This document shows, piece after piece, positions 1 to 6,346 of a DNA stretch of 8,666 bases; position 1 is the stretch's first letter, and each line of letters starts with the position of its first letter. The position numbers were made by a program, and so were the translations under genes. The notes under the pieces are model-generated. The model had not been told where the DNA came from and ran no database searches. It was given only the letters and a program-made list of their open reading frames with translations. Origin of the DNA: Xanthobacteraceae bacterium (lineage in GTDB: Bacteria > Pseudomonadota > Alphaproteobacteria > Rhizobiales > Xanthobacteraceae); assembly GCA_030648135.1 (NCBI GenBank), contig JAUSIF010000125.1, positions 1-8,666 of the forward strand, written 5' to 3'.

Positions 1-2240
1 GTCGAGGCCTTGCCCTCGCGCCCGACGATGGCGACGGCCTGGTCGTAGAGATCGTCGCCCGAGCCGCCCTCCTCGTCGCCGCCCGCGGCCGCCGCCTCCT
101 CCTCGGTCACGCCGTCGACGTACTCCGGCTCGCCCTGGGCCTTGAGGAAGCTCACCACCCGCTCGACCTCCTGGTCGGAGACGAAGGGGCCGTGGACGCG
201 GGTGATGCGCCCGCCGCCGACCATGTAGAGCATGTCGCCCTGGCCGAGGAGCTGCTCGGCGCCCTGTTCGCCGAGGATGGTCCGGCTGTCGATCTTCGAG
301 GTCACCTGGAACGAGACGCGGGTCGGGAAGTTCGCCTTGATGGTTCCGGTGATGACGTCGACCGAGGGACGCTGCGTCGCCATGACCAGATGAATGCCGC
401 CGGCGCGCGCCATCTGGGCGAGGCGCTGGATCGCGCCCTCGATGTCCTTGCCGGCGACCATCATCAAGTCCGCCATCTCGTCGACCACCACGACGACATA
501 GGGCAGCGGCTCGAGCTGCATCTCTTCGCGCTCGTAGATCGCCTCGCCGGTCTCGCGGTCGAAGCCGGTTTGCACCGTTCGCATGATGCGTTCGCCGTTC
601 TTGCGCGCTTCGGCGAGGCGGGCGTTGAAGCCTTCGATGTGGCGCACACCGAGCTTCGACATTTTCTTGTAACGCTCCTCCATCTCGCGCACCGTCCATT
701 TGAGCGCGATGATGGCCTTGCGCGGATCGGTCACGACCGGTGCCAACAGATGCGGAATTCCGTCATAGACCGACAATTCCAGCATCTTCGGGTCGATCAG
801 GATCAGGCGGCATTCCTCCGGCTTGAGGTGGTAGAGCAATGACAGGATCATGGTATTGATCGCGACCGACTTGCCCGAGCCGGTGGTGCCGGCGATGAGG
901 AGATGCGGCATGCGCGCAAGATCGACGATGACCGGCTCGCCGCCGATGGTCTTGCCGAGACAGAGCGGCAGCCGTGCATTCGAACGCGAGAAATCTTGCT
1001 GCGCGAGCAATTCGCGCAAGACCACTTTGTCGCGCCGGGGATTTGGCAATTCGATGCCGATGGCATTGCGGCCGGGAACGACGGCGACGCGCGCCGAGAC
1101 CGCGCTCATGGAGCGCGCGATGTCGTCGGCAAGCCCGATTACGCGAGAGGACTTGATGCCGGGCGCGGGTTCCAGCTCATAGAGCGTCACGACCGGGCCG
1201 GGCCGTACGTTCACGATCTCGCCCTGAACGCCGAAGTCCTTGAGCACGCTTTCGAGCATGCGCGCGTTTTCATCGAGTGTCGCCCGGGAAAGGGCGGGCG
1301 CGCGTTCGCGCGGGATGGGCGCGAGCAGATCGAGCGAAGGAAACTCATAGCGGCCGCGGCGCGTGCGCGGCGCGGAACGGCGGGAGGGCGCGCGGCGGTG
1401 CGGGCTGTCACGGCCGTCGATCGCTTCATCGTCCTCGTTGAAATCGTCCGCGGCGCCGGAGAGCGTCGGCTCGCGCCGCCGGTTGGACGAGACTTCATCG
1501 TAATCCCTGCCGAACATTTCGCGCAGGATCGTCCGTAAAGAAGCGGAACCGCGGCTTGCCCCCACCCGGCGGCCGAACAGACGTGCTTTCAGCGCCAGGA
1601 ATCCATGGGTGAGGGCGCCGAGCGAGATTTCGGCTCTGCCCGGAGGATCGTCCGCCTCGTATACGGATGGGGCGGGGAGTCCCAATCCTGATGCGATCGC
1701 AAGCGCGATGATGGAGAGGAAGCCCAATACCAATCCGATGAAGATACGAATTTCGCTCGCGATCGCGCCACCGGCAGCGAGCGAGGGAAGTTTCAACAAT
1801 GCATCGCCCAGCACACCGCCGAGACCGGTCGACAGCGGCCAGGTCGGCGGTTGCGGCAGCGAGGCGGCAAACCCGGCGCTGAAGAGGAGACCTATGATCC
1901 AGGCGGCGAGGCGGAACTTTTCATGGGATGGCGCGCGATGGGTGATGAATCGCCAACCCCAGATCGCGATCGGCAAGACCGCCGCGATGGCGGCGATGCC
2001 GAACAGCTGCATCAGGAAATCCGCGACGATCGCGCCTGGTAAGCCGAGTAGATTGCGCGCCGGGCCGTCGGTCGCATGATTGAAGCTCGGGTCTAGAACC
2101 GACCAGGTCGCAAGCGCGAAAATTACCGCCGCCGACAAAACCATGAGCGCGACCCCGCCGAGCTCGACAAGACGCCGGCGCAGCGCGCCGAGGATCTCCT
2201 CCGGCAGCAGATCGGTCACGCGGATCGAGGTCGTGCGCAT
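1..2240 (-). CDS. ftsK: DNA translocase FtsK (3' end missing)
   Basis: FtsK sits at the division septum and pumps chromosome ends apart while linking this to dimer resolution by XerCD. The frame is open for 746 codons from ATG 2240 to the window edge with no stop. Four hydrophobic segments (about residues 27-47, 74-97, 110-128, 164-185) form the membrane anchor. A charged, Arg/Asp-rich linker follows to about residue 330. The RecA-like motor holds the Walker A motif GTTGSGKS at 451-458, the hallmark IDPKMLELS stretch, Walker B (VVVVVDEMADLM, D587/E588) and the motif TILGEQGAEQLLGQGDMLYM. After an acidic Glu/Ala/Gly hinge the DNA-reading gamma domain begins near residue 729 (DDLYDQAVAIV) and is cut at the edge, so the last part (roughly 80-100 residues by family length) is missing. 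The start is backed by an AGGAA ribosome site 9 nt upstream. The linker is short compared with E. coli FtsK, as is usual in alphaproteobacteria. Confidence 0.97.
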   Translation of the reverse strand, partial: MRTTSIRVTDLLPEEILGALRRRLVELGGVALMVLSAAVIFALATWSVLDPSFNHATDGPARNLLGLPGAIVADFLMQLFGIAAIAAVLPIAIWGWRFITHRAPSHEKFRLAAWIIGLLFSAGFAASLPQPPTWPLSTGLGGVLGDALLKLPSLAAGGAIASEIRIFIGLVLGFLSIIALAIASGLGLPAPSVYEADDPPGRAEISLGALTHGFLALKARLFGRRVGASRGSASLRTILREMFGRDYDEVSSNRRREPTLSGAADDFNEDDEAIDGRDSPHRRAPSRRSAPRTRRGRYEFPSLDLLAPIPRERAPALSRATLDENARMLESVLKDFGVQGEIVNVRPGPVVTLYELEPAPGIKSSRVIGLADDIARSMSAVSARVAVVPGRNAIGIELPNPRRDKVVLRELLAQQDFSRSNARLPLCLGKTIGGEPVIVDLARMPHLLIAGTTGSGKSVAINTMILSLLYHLKPEECRLILIDPKMLELSVYDGIPHLLAPVVTDPRKAIIALKWTVREMEERYKKMSKLGVRHIEGFNARLAEARKNGERIMRTVQTGFDRETGEAIYEREEMQLEPLPYVVVVVDEMADLMMVAGKDIEGAIQRLAQMARAGGIHLVMATQRPSVDVITGTIKANFPTRVSFQVTSKIDSRTILGEQGAEQLLGQGDMLYMVGGGRITRVHGPFVSDQEVERVVSFLKAQGEPEYVDGVTEEEAAAAGGDEEGGSGDDLYDQAVAIVGREGKAS

Positions 2241-2330
2241 CGTGGTTGCTTCCTGTCTCCGTCAACCGAGATAGGCGGCGAACGGTCGCCCTTCGCCAGC
2301 TCCGTTCAGCCGCATGCCGATCCAAGTTCC

Positions 2331-2361
2331 CGGACCTTAAAAAGAGCCTGGTTAAGGTCCG
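2331..2361. repeat. 10-bp inverted repeat in ftsK upstream region
   Basis: CGGACCTTAA (2331-2340) is repeated in perfect inverted form as TTAAGGTCCG (2352-2361) with an 11-base spacer. Its right arm is the left half of the CtrA-type box. There is no T-run after it on either strand, so it is more likely an operator than a terminator. Its role is not known. Confidence 0.5.
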
Positions 2362-2367
2362 ATTAAC
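2352..2367. promoter_or_regulatory. CtrA-type binding box upstream of ftsK
   Basis: The 16 bases TTAAGGTCCGATTAAC match the full CtrA consensus TTAA-N7-TTAAC. The reverse strand fits too, because the outer bases are symmetrical. The box lies 112 bp upstream of the ftsK start and ends 17 bp before the amtB terminator. A third TTAA stands at 2337-2340. CtrA is the alphaproteobacterial cell-cycle regulator, so control of ftsK is plausible, but binding here is inferred from sequence only. Confidence 0.55.
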
Positions 2368-2370
2368 CAT

Positions 2371-2411
2371 CGGCCAAAATGAAGAAAGCCCCGGCTAGAA
2401 GCCGGGGCTTT
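2371..2411 (-). terminator. Intrinsic terminator after amtB (pair 1)
   Basis: A perfect 11-bp stem, AAAGCCCCGGC (2385-2395) with GCCGGGGCTTT (2401-2411), encloses a 5-base loop. Read on the minus strand it is followed by CTTCATTTT, a T-rich tail. It starts 43 bases after the amtB stop and separates pair 1 from ftsK. On the plus strand the tail is TTTCCCTTGTTG, so weak action both ways is possible, but no plus-strand gene ends here. Confidence 0.85.
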
Positions 2412-2453
2412 CCCTTGTTGAGGCCCTCCAGCGCGGTAGCGCCGGATGATGGC

Positions 2454-3911
2454 TTACATAGTGTAGGCGCGTTCACCGTGATCGGAGATGTCAAGACCTT
2501 CGCGTTCCTTTTCAGCCGAAGGCCGCAGACCGACGAACAAGTCGACGATTTTCCAGAGAATCGCCGAACCGATGCCTGACCAGAGCAGCGTGATGATCAC
2601 GTCCTTGCCTTGAGCGATCATCTGCGCCGTGAGGTCGTAATCGGCGACTTTGTTGATCGTGTAGTCGAAGATGCCGGTGCCGCCGAGATAGGGATTGACG
2701 AGGATGCCGGTGCCGAGCGCGCCGACGATGCCGCCGATACAATGCACGCCGAACACGTCGAGTGTGTCGTCGTACTTGAACATGTTCTTCACAGTCGTGC
2801 AGAAGAAGAAGCACACGACGCCGGCGACGAGGCCGAGCACGAGAGAGCCCATCGCTCCGGCAAAGCCCGAGGCCGGAGTTACGGCCACGAGTCCTGCCAC
2901 CGCGCCCGACACCGCACCGAGCACGGTCGGCTTGCCCTTGACGAGCCACTCAGCGAACATCCACGACATGGCGCAAGCAGCGGTCGCGATGAAGGTGTTG
3001 AGGAACGCGACAACCGCCGAGCCCGCCGCCTCGAGGTTGGAACCGGCATTGAAGCCGAACCAGCCGAACCACAGCAAGCAGGCACCGATCATGGTCATGG
3101 TCAGCGAGTGCGGCGCCATCACATCCTTGCCGAAGCCGATGCGTTTGCCGACAATCAAGCAGCCGACCATGCCGGCGATACCGGCATTGATGTGCACCAC
3201 GGAGCCGCCGGCGAAGTCGATGGCGCCGGCTTTGAAGAGATAACCGCCGTCGGCCAAGACCGCGTCGAGAGCTTCCTGAGCCTTGGCTTTGAGAGCGGGA
3301 TCGGTCGCAGCGGCGAGCGCCTTGGCCGCCGCATCGATCCCGTCAGGGCCGGACCAGTACCAGACCATGTGCGCGATCGGGAAGTAGACGAAGGTGATCC
3401 ACAGCGGCATGAACAAGGCAATCGCGGAGAACTTCGTGCGTTCCGCGACCGAGCCGAGAATGAGCGCCGCGGTGATCGCCGCGAAGGTCATCTGGAACAT
3501 CACATAGACGCCTTCGGGGATCGCCACGCCGACCGTGAAGGTCGCCGCCGGCGTGTCAGGCGTAATCCCGGCGAGGAAGGCCTTGGAGAAGCCGCCGATA
3601 AAATCCGCCGTTGCGCCGGACCCACCCGTGAAGGTGAGGCTGTAGCCGTAAATCACCCAGATCAGCAGAACGATGCACTCGGTATAGAAGACCTGCAGAA
3701 GCATCGAGAGCATGTTCTTCGAGCGAACCAGGCCACCGTAGAACAACGCAAGTCCCGGTACTGTCATGCAGAGGACGAGGACCGTAGCGGTCATCATCCA
3801 GGCCGTGTCGCCTTTGTTGATGGTCGGCGCGGCGGCGAACGCCGGAGCTGCGACGAATACCGCCGTCAGCAGCGCGGGTAGGCCCGCTCGAAACCAGTTC
3901 TTGAACGTCAT
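2454..3911 (-). CDS. amtB: Ammonium transporter AmtB (Amt1, pair 1)
   Basis: This is an Amt/MEP/Rh-family channel for ammonium in the inner membrane, working as a trimer and gated by GlnK; 485 residues. A cleavable signal peptide is likely (residues 1-26, ending AFA), followed by about eleven membrane helices. Residues aligned by eye with E. coli AmtB are the twin histidines H240 and H390, D232 (for D160), W184 (for W148), F139 and F143 (for F103 and F107), and F287/S291 (for F215/S219). The C-tail VGLRPSAEKEREGLDISDHG is the conserved cytoplasmic region that couples the subunits. Between W184 and D232 lie 48 residues where E. coli has 12; the extra part is Ala-rich and helix-like and should face the periplasm. 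I chose ATG 3911 because GGAG lies 9 nt upstream and the signal peptide begins there; in-frame ATGs at 3929 and further up lack a good ribosome site and would add a poor leader. It follows glnK by 40 nt and is almost certainly co-transcribed. Confidence 0.96.
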   Translation of the reverse strand: MTFKNWFRAGLPALLTAVFVAAPAFAAAPTINKGDTAWMMTATVLVLCMTVPGLALFYGGLVRSKNMLSMLLQVFYTECIVLLIWVIYGYSLTFTGGSGATADFIGGFSKAFLAGITPDTPAATFTVGVAIPEGVYVMFQMTFAAITAALILGSVAERTKFSAIALFMPLWITFVYFPIAHMVWYWSGPDGIDAAAKALAAATDPALKAKAQEALDAVLADGGYLFKAGAIDFAGGSVVHINAGIAGMVGCLIVGKRIGFGKDVMAPHSLTMTMIGACLLWFGWFGFNAGSNLEAAGSAVVAFLNTFIATAACAMSWMFAEWLVKGKPTVLGAVSGAVAGLVAVTPASGFAGAMGSLVLGLVAGVVCFFFCTTVKNMFKYDDTLDVFGVHCIGGIVGALGTGILVNPYLGGTGIFDYTINKVADYDLTAQMIAQGKDVIITLLWSGIGSAILWKIVDLFVGLRPSAEKEREGLDISDHGERAYTM

Positions 3912-3951
3912 GGCTGAGAACTCCGTCATATTGCTGAGGTCGTTTCGGGAA

Positions 3952-4290
3952 TCAGAGAGCATTGTCATCGGTCTCGCCGGTGCGGATGCGCACGGCGTGA
4001 TCGATCGGGTAGACGAAGATCTTCCCGTCGCCGATTTGACCGGTTTTCGCGGCCGCCGTGATGGCAGCGATCACTTTCTTCACTAGGTCGGACGCTACCG
4101 CGACCTCGATCTTGAGCTTGGGCAGAAAGTTCACGGCATATTCGGCGCCGCGATAGATTTCGGTATGTCCTTTCTGCCGGCCGTAGCCCTTGACCTCGGA
4201 AACAGTCAGCCCGTGTACGCCGACGCCGGTGAGGGCGTCGCGCACCTCCTCCAGCTTGAACGGCTTGATGATGGCCATGACGATCTTCAT
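3952..4290 (-). CDS. glnK: PII signal protein GlnK (pair 1)
   Basis: This 112-residue cytoplasmic PII protein forms a trimer that binds ATP, ADP and 2-oxoglutarate and blocks AmtB when nitrogen is plentiful. The T-loop has the uridylylation tyrosine Y51 (target of GlnD) and R47, the residue that in E. coli GlnK plugs the AmtB pore. The B-loop TGQIGDGKIF is at 83-92, and R101/R103 match the nucleotide-binding arginines. The ending TGETDDNAL and the link to amtB favour GlnK over GlnB. The start at 4290 gives the exact family length and has AGGA 5 nt upstream. The frame stays open to 4422, but that extension has no family match and contains the leader. Residues 27-58 are identical to those of the second GlnK, though the DNA there differs at many third codon positions. 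Confidence 0.97.
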   Translation of the reverse strand: MKIVMAIIKPFKLEEVRDALTGVGVHGLTVSEVKGYGRQKGHTEIYRGAEYAVNFLPKLKIEVAVASDLVKKVIAAITAAAKTGQIGDGKIFVYPIDHAVRIRTGETDDNAL

Positions 4291-4399
4291 GTGATTCCTA
4301 GTCCCCCGTGAGATTCCGGCTCGGTTCGGGCCGGGTGTTTCAATGGGTCTCCGCCGCAGCAGACTCGAAAGAATCGAGCCACCGGGCGAAAGCCGGGCC
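4291..4399 (-). promoter_or_regulatory. Leader of glnK-amtB pair 1
   Basis: About 105 bases separate the expected transcription start (near 4395) from the glnK ATG. On the minus strand the leader has a 7-bp hairpin, GGCTCGA (4380-4374) with TCGAGTC (4368-4362), one G-U pair and loop TTCTT. GGCTCG can instead pair with CGAGCC at 4323-4318, so two folds exclude each other. No T-run follows the hairpin. I do not recognise any known riboswitch. The ribosome site AGGA is at 4299-4296. Confidence 0.35.
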
Positions 4400-4405
4400 C
4401 TAGGA

Positions 4406-4421
4406 ATCAAATGGCGTGCCA
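4406..4421 (-). promoter_or_regulatory. Candidate sigma-54 promoter for glnK-amtB pair 1
   Basis: The minus strand reads TGGCACGCCATTTGAT, against the sigma-54 (RpoN) consensus TGGCACG-N4-TTGCW. The -24 element is perfect and the spacing is right, but the -12 dinucleotide is GA in place of GC, which normally weakens such promoters strongly. Expected start is near 4395. glnK-amtB operons are classic NtrC/sigma-54 targets, so the context fits. I found no clear NtrC site (GCAC-N7-GTGC) upstream. Confidence 0.45.
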
Positions 4422-4574
4422 ATCCGCGAAGTTTTGTCGGAAGACATTGAAAAATAATATGTTTTTTAATAGCTCGGAAGTCCGAGTATCGGCCTTGCCG
4501 TAGTCCGGCATAAAGATGCGTCAGGACTGCCTAATTCTTGAGCATTTTTTCGGGGCCGAAAAAATGAGCGTCCG
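4422..4574. other. Non-coding stretch upstream of pair 1 promoter
   Basis: No credible gene. It is A/T-rich for its surroundings (for example 4447-4470), which could be bent or easily melted DNA between an activator site and the sigma-54-type promoter. It holds the short palindrome CTCGGA-AG-TCCGAG (4473-4486), TGCCG-TAGTC-CGGCA just after it (4496-4510), and the long palindrome at 4543-4566. No NtrC or IHF site is clear enough to call. Confidence 0.6.
4543..4566. repeat. Perfect palindrome with 11-bp arms
   Basis: CATTTTTTCGG (4543-4553) and CCGAAAAAATG (4556-4566) are exact inverted copies with only two bases between. It lies just beyond the amtB2 terminator on the minus strand. With so tight a loop and no following T-run it is a poor terminator; an operator-like site or a secondary stop for leaky transcripts are both possible. 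Confidence 0.5.
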
Positions 4575-4609
4575 ATAAAAAATCGCGTGCACTCTTTCGA
4601 GCGCACGCG
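4575..4609 (-). terminator. Intrinsic terminator after amtB (pair 2)
   Basis: On the minus strand CGCGTGCGCTC (4609-4599) pairs with GAGTGCACGCG (4594-4584), 11 pairs with one G-U, around a GAAA tetraloop, and is followed by ATTTTTTA. It begins 43 bases after the amtB2 stop. This is a textbook Rho-independent terminator, and it makes pair 1 and pair 2 separate transcription units. Confidence 0.9.
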
Positions 4610-4652
4610 GGTAAAATTTGATTTGCCGACCGACGGTTCGATCGGCCGAGCC

Positions 4653-5978
4653 TCATTGCACCGCTTCGCCGTGCAGGGAAATGTCGAGGCCCATTCGCTC
4701 CGCATCGGTGCTGACACGCAGCGGGACGATCACGCTGATGAGCTTGAGCAGCGCGTAAGTCGCGACCGCGCACCAGACCAACGTCACCGCCACGCCGATC
4801 AACTGGATCTGAATCTGTCCAAAATTGCCGTCGATCCATCCCGGCGATCCTCCCGGCAATTCGGCCGACGCTGATAGGGCGCCGACCGCGAATACACCGG
4901 TGAGTGTGGTGCCAAGCGCACCGCCTACTCCGTGAATGCCGAATACGTCGAGCGAATCGTCGTATTTCATCCGCTGCTTGAGCCAGGTACAGGCCCAGAA
5001 GCAGATTAGACCGGCGGCGGCGCCGATCACCACGGCATGCCACGGCAAGACGAAGCCGGAAGCCGGGGTGATGGTGCCGAGACCGGCGACCGCACCGGAA
5101 ATCATGCCGAGCACCGAAGGCTTGCCGCGGGTCCACCATTCGGCTGCCATCCAAACCATCGCGCCGGTGGAGGCGGCGAGATGCGTGGCAACGATCGCCA
5201 TCGCCGCGCGCGAATTTGCGCCGAGGGCCGAACCGCCATTGAAGCCGAGCCAGCCGACCCAAAGCAGTCCGGTGCCGATCACCGCCAGCGTAAGATCATA
5301 GGGCGACAGGTTCTCGCTGCCATAGCCGCGGCGGGCACCGAGCACGAGGGCGGCGACGAGCCCGGCGACGCCGGCATTGAGATGGACGACCGTGCCGCCG
5401 GCGAAATCGAGGAGACCCATGGCGCCGAGAAAGCCGCCGCCCCACACCCAGTGCGCGACCGGCACATAGACGAGGAATAACCAGCCGATGGCGAACAAGA
5501 CGAAGGCGGAGAATCTCATCCGGTCGGCGACGGAGCCGGCGACCAGCGCGACCGTGATGATCGCGAAAGTCATCTGGTACGTCATGAACAAGGCCTCGGG
5601 AATATTCTTGGCGAGCGCGTTCACCGATTCCATGCCCATGCCGAGCAGCAACAGACGTTCGAGGGAGCCAATCGCCGGGCCCTCGCCGGTGAAGGCGAGG
5701 CTATAACCGGCGGCCGCCCAACACAGCGACACGAACATTACCGCGGCCAAGCTTTGCGCCATGGTAGCGAGCACGTTCTTCTTGCGCACGAGGCCAGCGT
5801 AGAAACACGCGAGGCCGGGAATAGTCATGACCAGCACCAAAGCCGTCGCCGAGATCATCCAGGCGGTGTCGGCCGGATCGATCTTCGATGCTTCTGCAAG
5901 TGCAGGTGTCGCTGCGATCGTTGCCAAAACCGTCACGACCAACGCAAACATGCTGCGTGGGGCCAGAATCGATCTCAT
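4653..5978 (-). CDS. amtB: Ammonium transporter AmtB (Amt2, pair 2)
   Basis: This second Amt/MEP/Rh ammonium channel has 441 residues, with a signal peptide (about 1-28, ending ALA) and about eleven helices. Key residues by eye-alignment to E. coli AmtB are twin histidines H199 and H349, D191 (D160), W179 (W148), F138 (F107) and F246/S250 (F215/S219). The position of F103 is Tyr134, as in the run TYQMTFA. The loop between W179 and D191 has the short E. coli length, so it lacks the insertion of Amt1. The C-tail PLRVSTDAERMGLDISLHGE is the conserved coupling region. ATG 5978 has a strong GGGGGA ribosome site close upstream and begins the signal peptide. The same frame is open for another 160 codons upstream through glnK2, but that part is only glnK2 read out of frame. 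It follows glnK2 by 29 nt and ends 43 nt before its terminator. Confidence 0.96.
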   Translation of the reverse strand: MRSILAPRSMFALVVTVLATIAATPALAEASKIDPADTAWMISATALVLVMTIPGLACFYAGLVRKKNVLATMAQSLAAVMFVSLCWAAAGYSLAFTGEGPAIGSLERLLLLGMGMESVNALAKNIPEALFMTYQMTFAIITVALVAGSVADRMRFSAFVLFAIGWLFLVYVPVAHWVWGGGFLGAMGLLDFAGGTVVHLNAGVAGLVAALVLGARRGYGSENLSPYDLTLAVIGTGLLWVGWLGFNGGSALGANSRAAMAIVATHLAASTGAMVWMAAEWWTRGKPSVLGMISGAVAGLGTITPASGFVLPWHAVVIGAAAGLICFWACTWLKQRMKYDDSLDVFGIHGVGGALGTTLTGVFAVGALSASAELPGGSPGWIDGNFGQIQIQLIGVAVTLVWCAVATYALLKLISVIVPLRVSTDAERMGLDISLHGEAVQ

Positions 5979-5993
5979 TGTTTCCCCCTTTGG

Positions 5994-6017
5994 AAAAAAT
6001 CGCGCCTTCAGAGCGCG
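5994..6017 (-). terminator. Weak hairpin plus T6 between glnK2 and amtB2
   Basis: On the minus strand CGCGC (6017-6013) pairs with GCGCG (6005-6001) over a 7-base loop and runs straight into ATTTTTT (6000-5994). It overlaps the glnK2 stop codon. A five-pair all-GC stem is short for a full terminator, but it could cause partial termination and so set amtB2 below glnK2. The call is inference. Confidence 0.35.
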
Positions 6018-6346
6018 TTGGAATCGGTCTCGCCGGTGCGGATGCGAACGGCGTGGTCGAGCGGCGTGACGAAAATCTTTCCGTCGCCAATCTGTCCGGT
6101 CTTGGCCGCAGTGATAATGGTCTCCACCACCTTGTCGGCCCGGTTGGCCGGCACGGCGATTTCGATCTTGATTTTGGGCAGGAAATTCACCGCGTACTCG
6201 GCACCCCGGTAGATTTCGGTGTGGCCTTTCTGGCGGCCGTAGCCCTTGACCTCGCTCACGGTGAGGCCCTGCACGCCGATGCTGGTGAGCGCATCGCGCA
6301 CGTTCTCGAGCTTGAATGGTTTGATGATGGCGATGATGAGTTTCAT
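6008..6346 (-). CDS. glnK: PII signal protein GlnK (pair 2)
   Basis: A second 112-residue PII protein, first in the operon with amtB2. It has the same functional parts as its paralogue: T-loop with R47 and Y51 (GlnD uridylylation site), B-loop TGQIGDGKIF at 83-92, R101/R103, and the ending TGETDSNAL. The differences lie mainly in residues 3-26 and 59-78 (for example IEIAVPANRADKVVETI), on helices and strands away from the T-loop. The ATG at 6346 has a GGGG-type ribosome site about 9 nt upstream. Because the T-loops are identical, either GlnK could in principle bind either AmtB, and mixed trimers are possible. Product is cytoplasmic, recruited to the membrane on ammonium shock. Confidence 0.97.
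   Translation of the reverse strand: MKLIIAIIKPFKLENVRDALTSIGVQGLTVSEVKGYGRQKGHTEIYRGAEYAVNFLPKIKIEIAVPANRADKVVETIITAAKTGQIGDGKIFVTPLDHAVRIRTGETDSNAL

Noticed and set aside
192..1538. Plus-strand open frames of 216, 110 and 211 codons opposite ftsK
   Set aside because: All lie opposite well-conserved ftsK motor and linker sequence, and their His/Asp/Arg-rich products look like antisense shadows.
2610..3881. 423-codon open frame on the plus strand opposite amtB1
   Set aside because: Its product is rich in Glu, Arg, His and Asp with no recognisable domain, as expected from the complement of a hydrophobic GC-rich membrane gene. amtB1 on the other strand is certain.
4291..4422. N-terminal extension of glnK1 by 44 codons
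   Set aside because: PII proteins begin at MKIVMAIIKPFK. The extension has no family match, and the good ribosome site is at the short start.
4588..4606. Inverted GTGC/GCAC bases as an NtrC site
   Set aside because: The spacing is wrong for NtrC, and the symmetry is fully explained by the amtB2 terminator stem.
4466..4717. 83-codon minus-strand open frame overlapping the amtB2 end
   Set aside because: It runs out of frame through amtB2 and across a strong terminator, has no plausible ribosome site and no recognisable domain.
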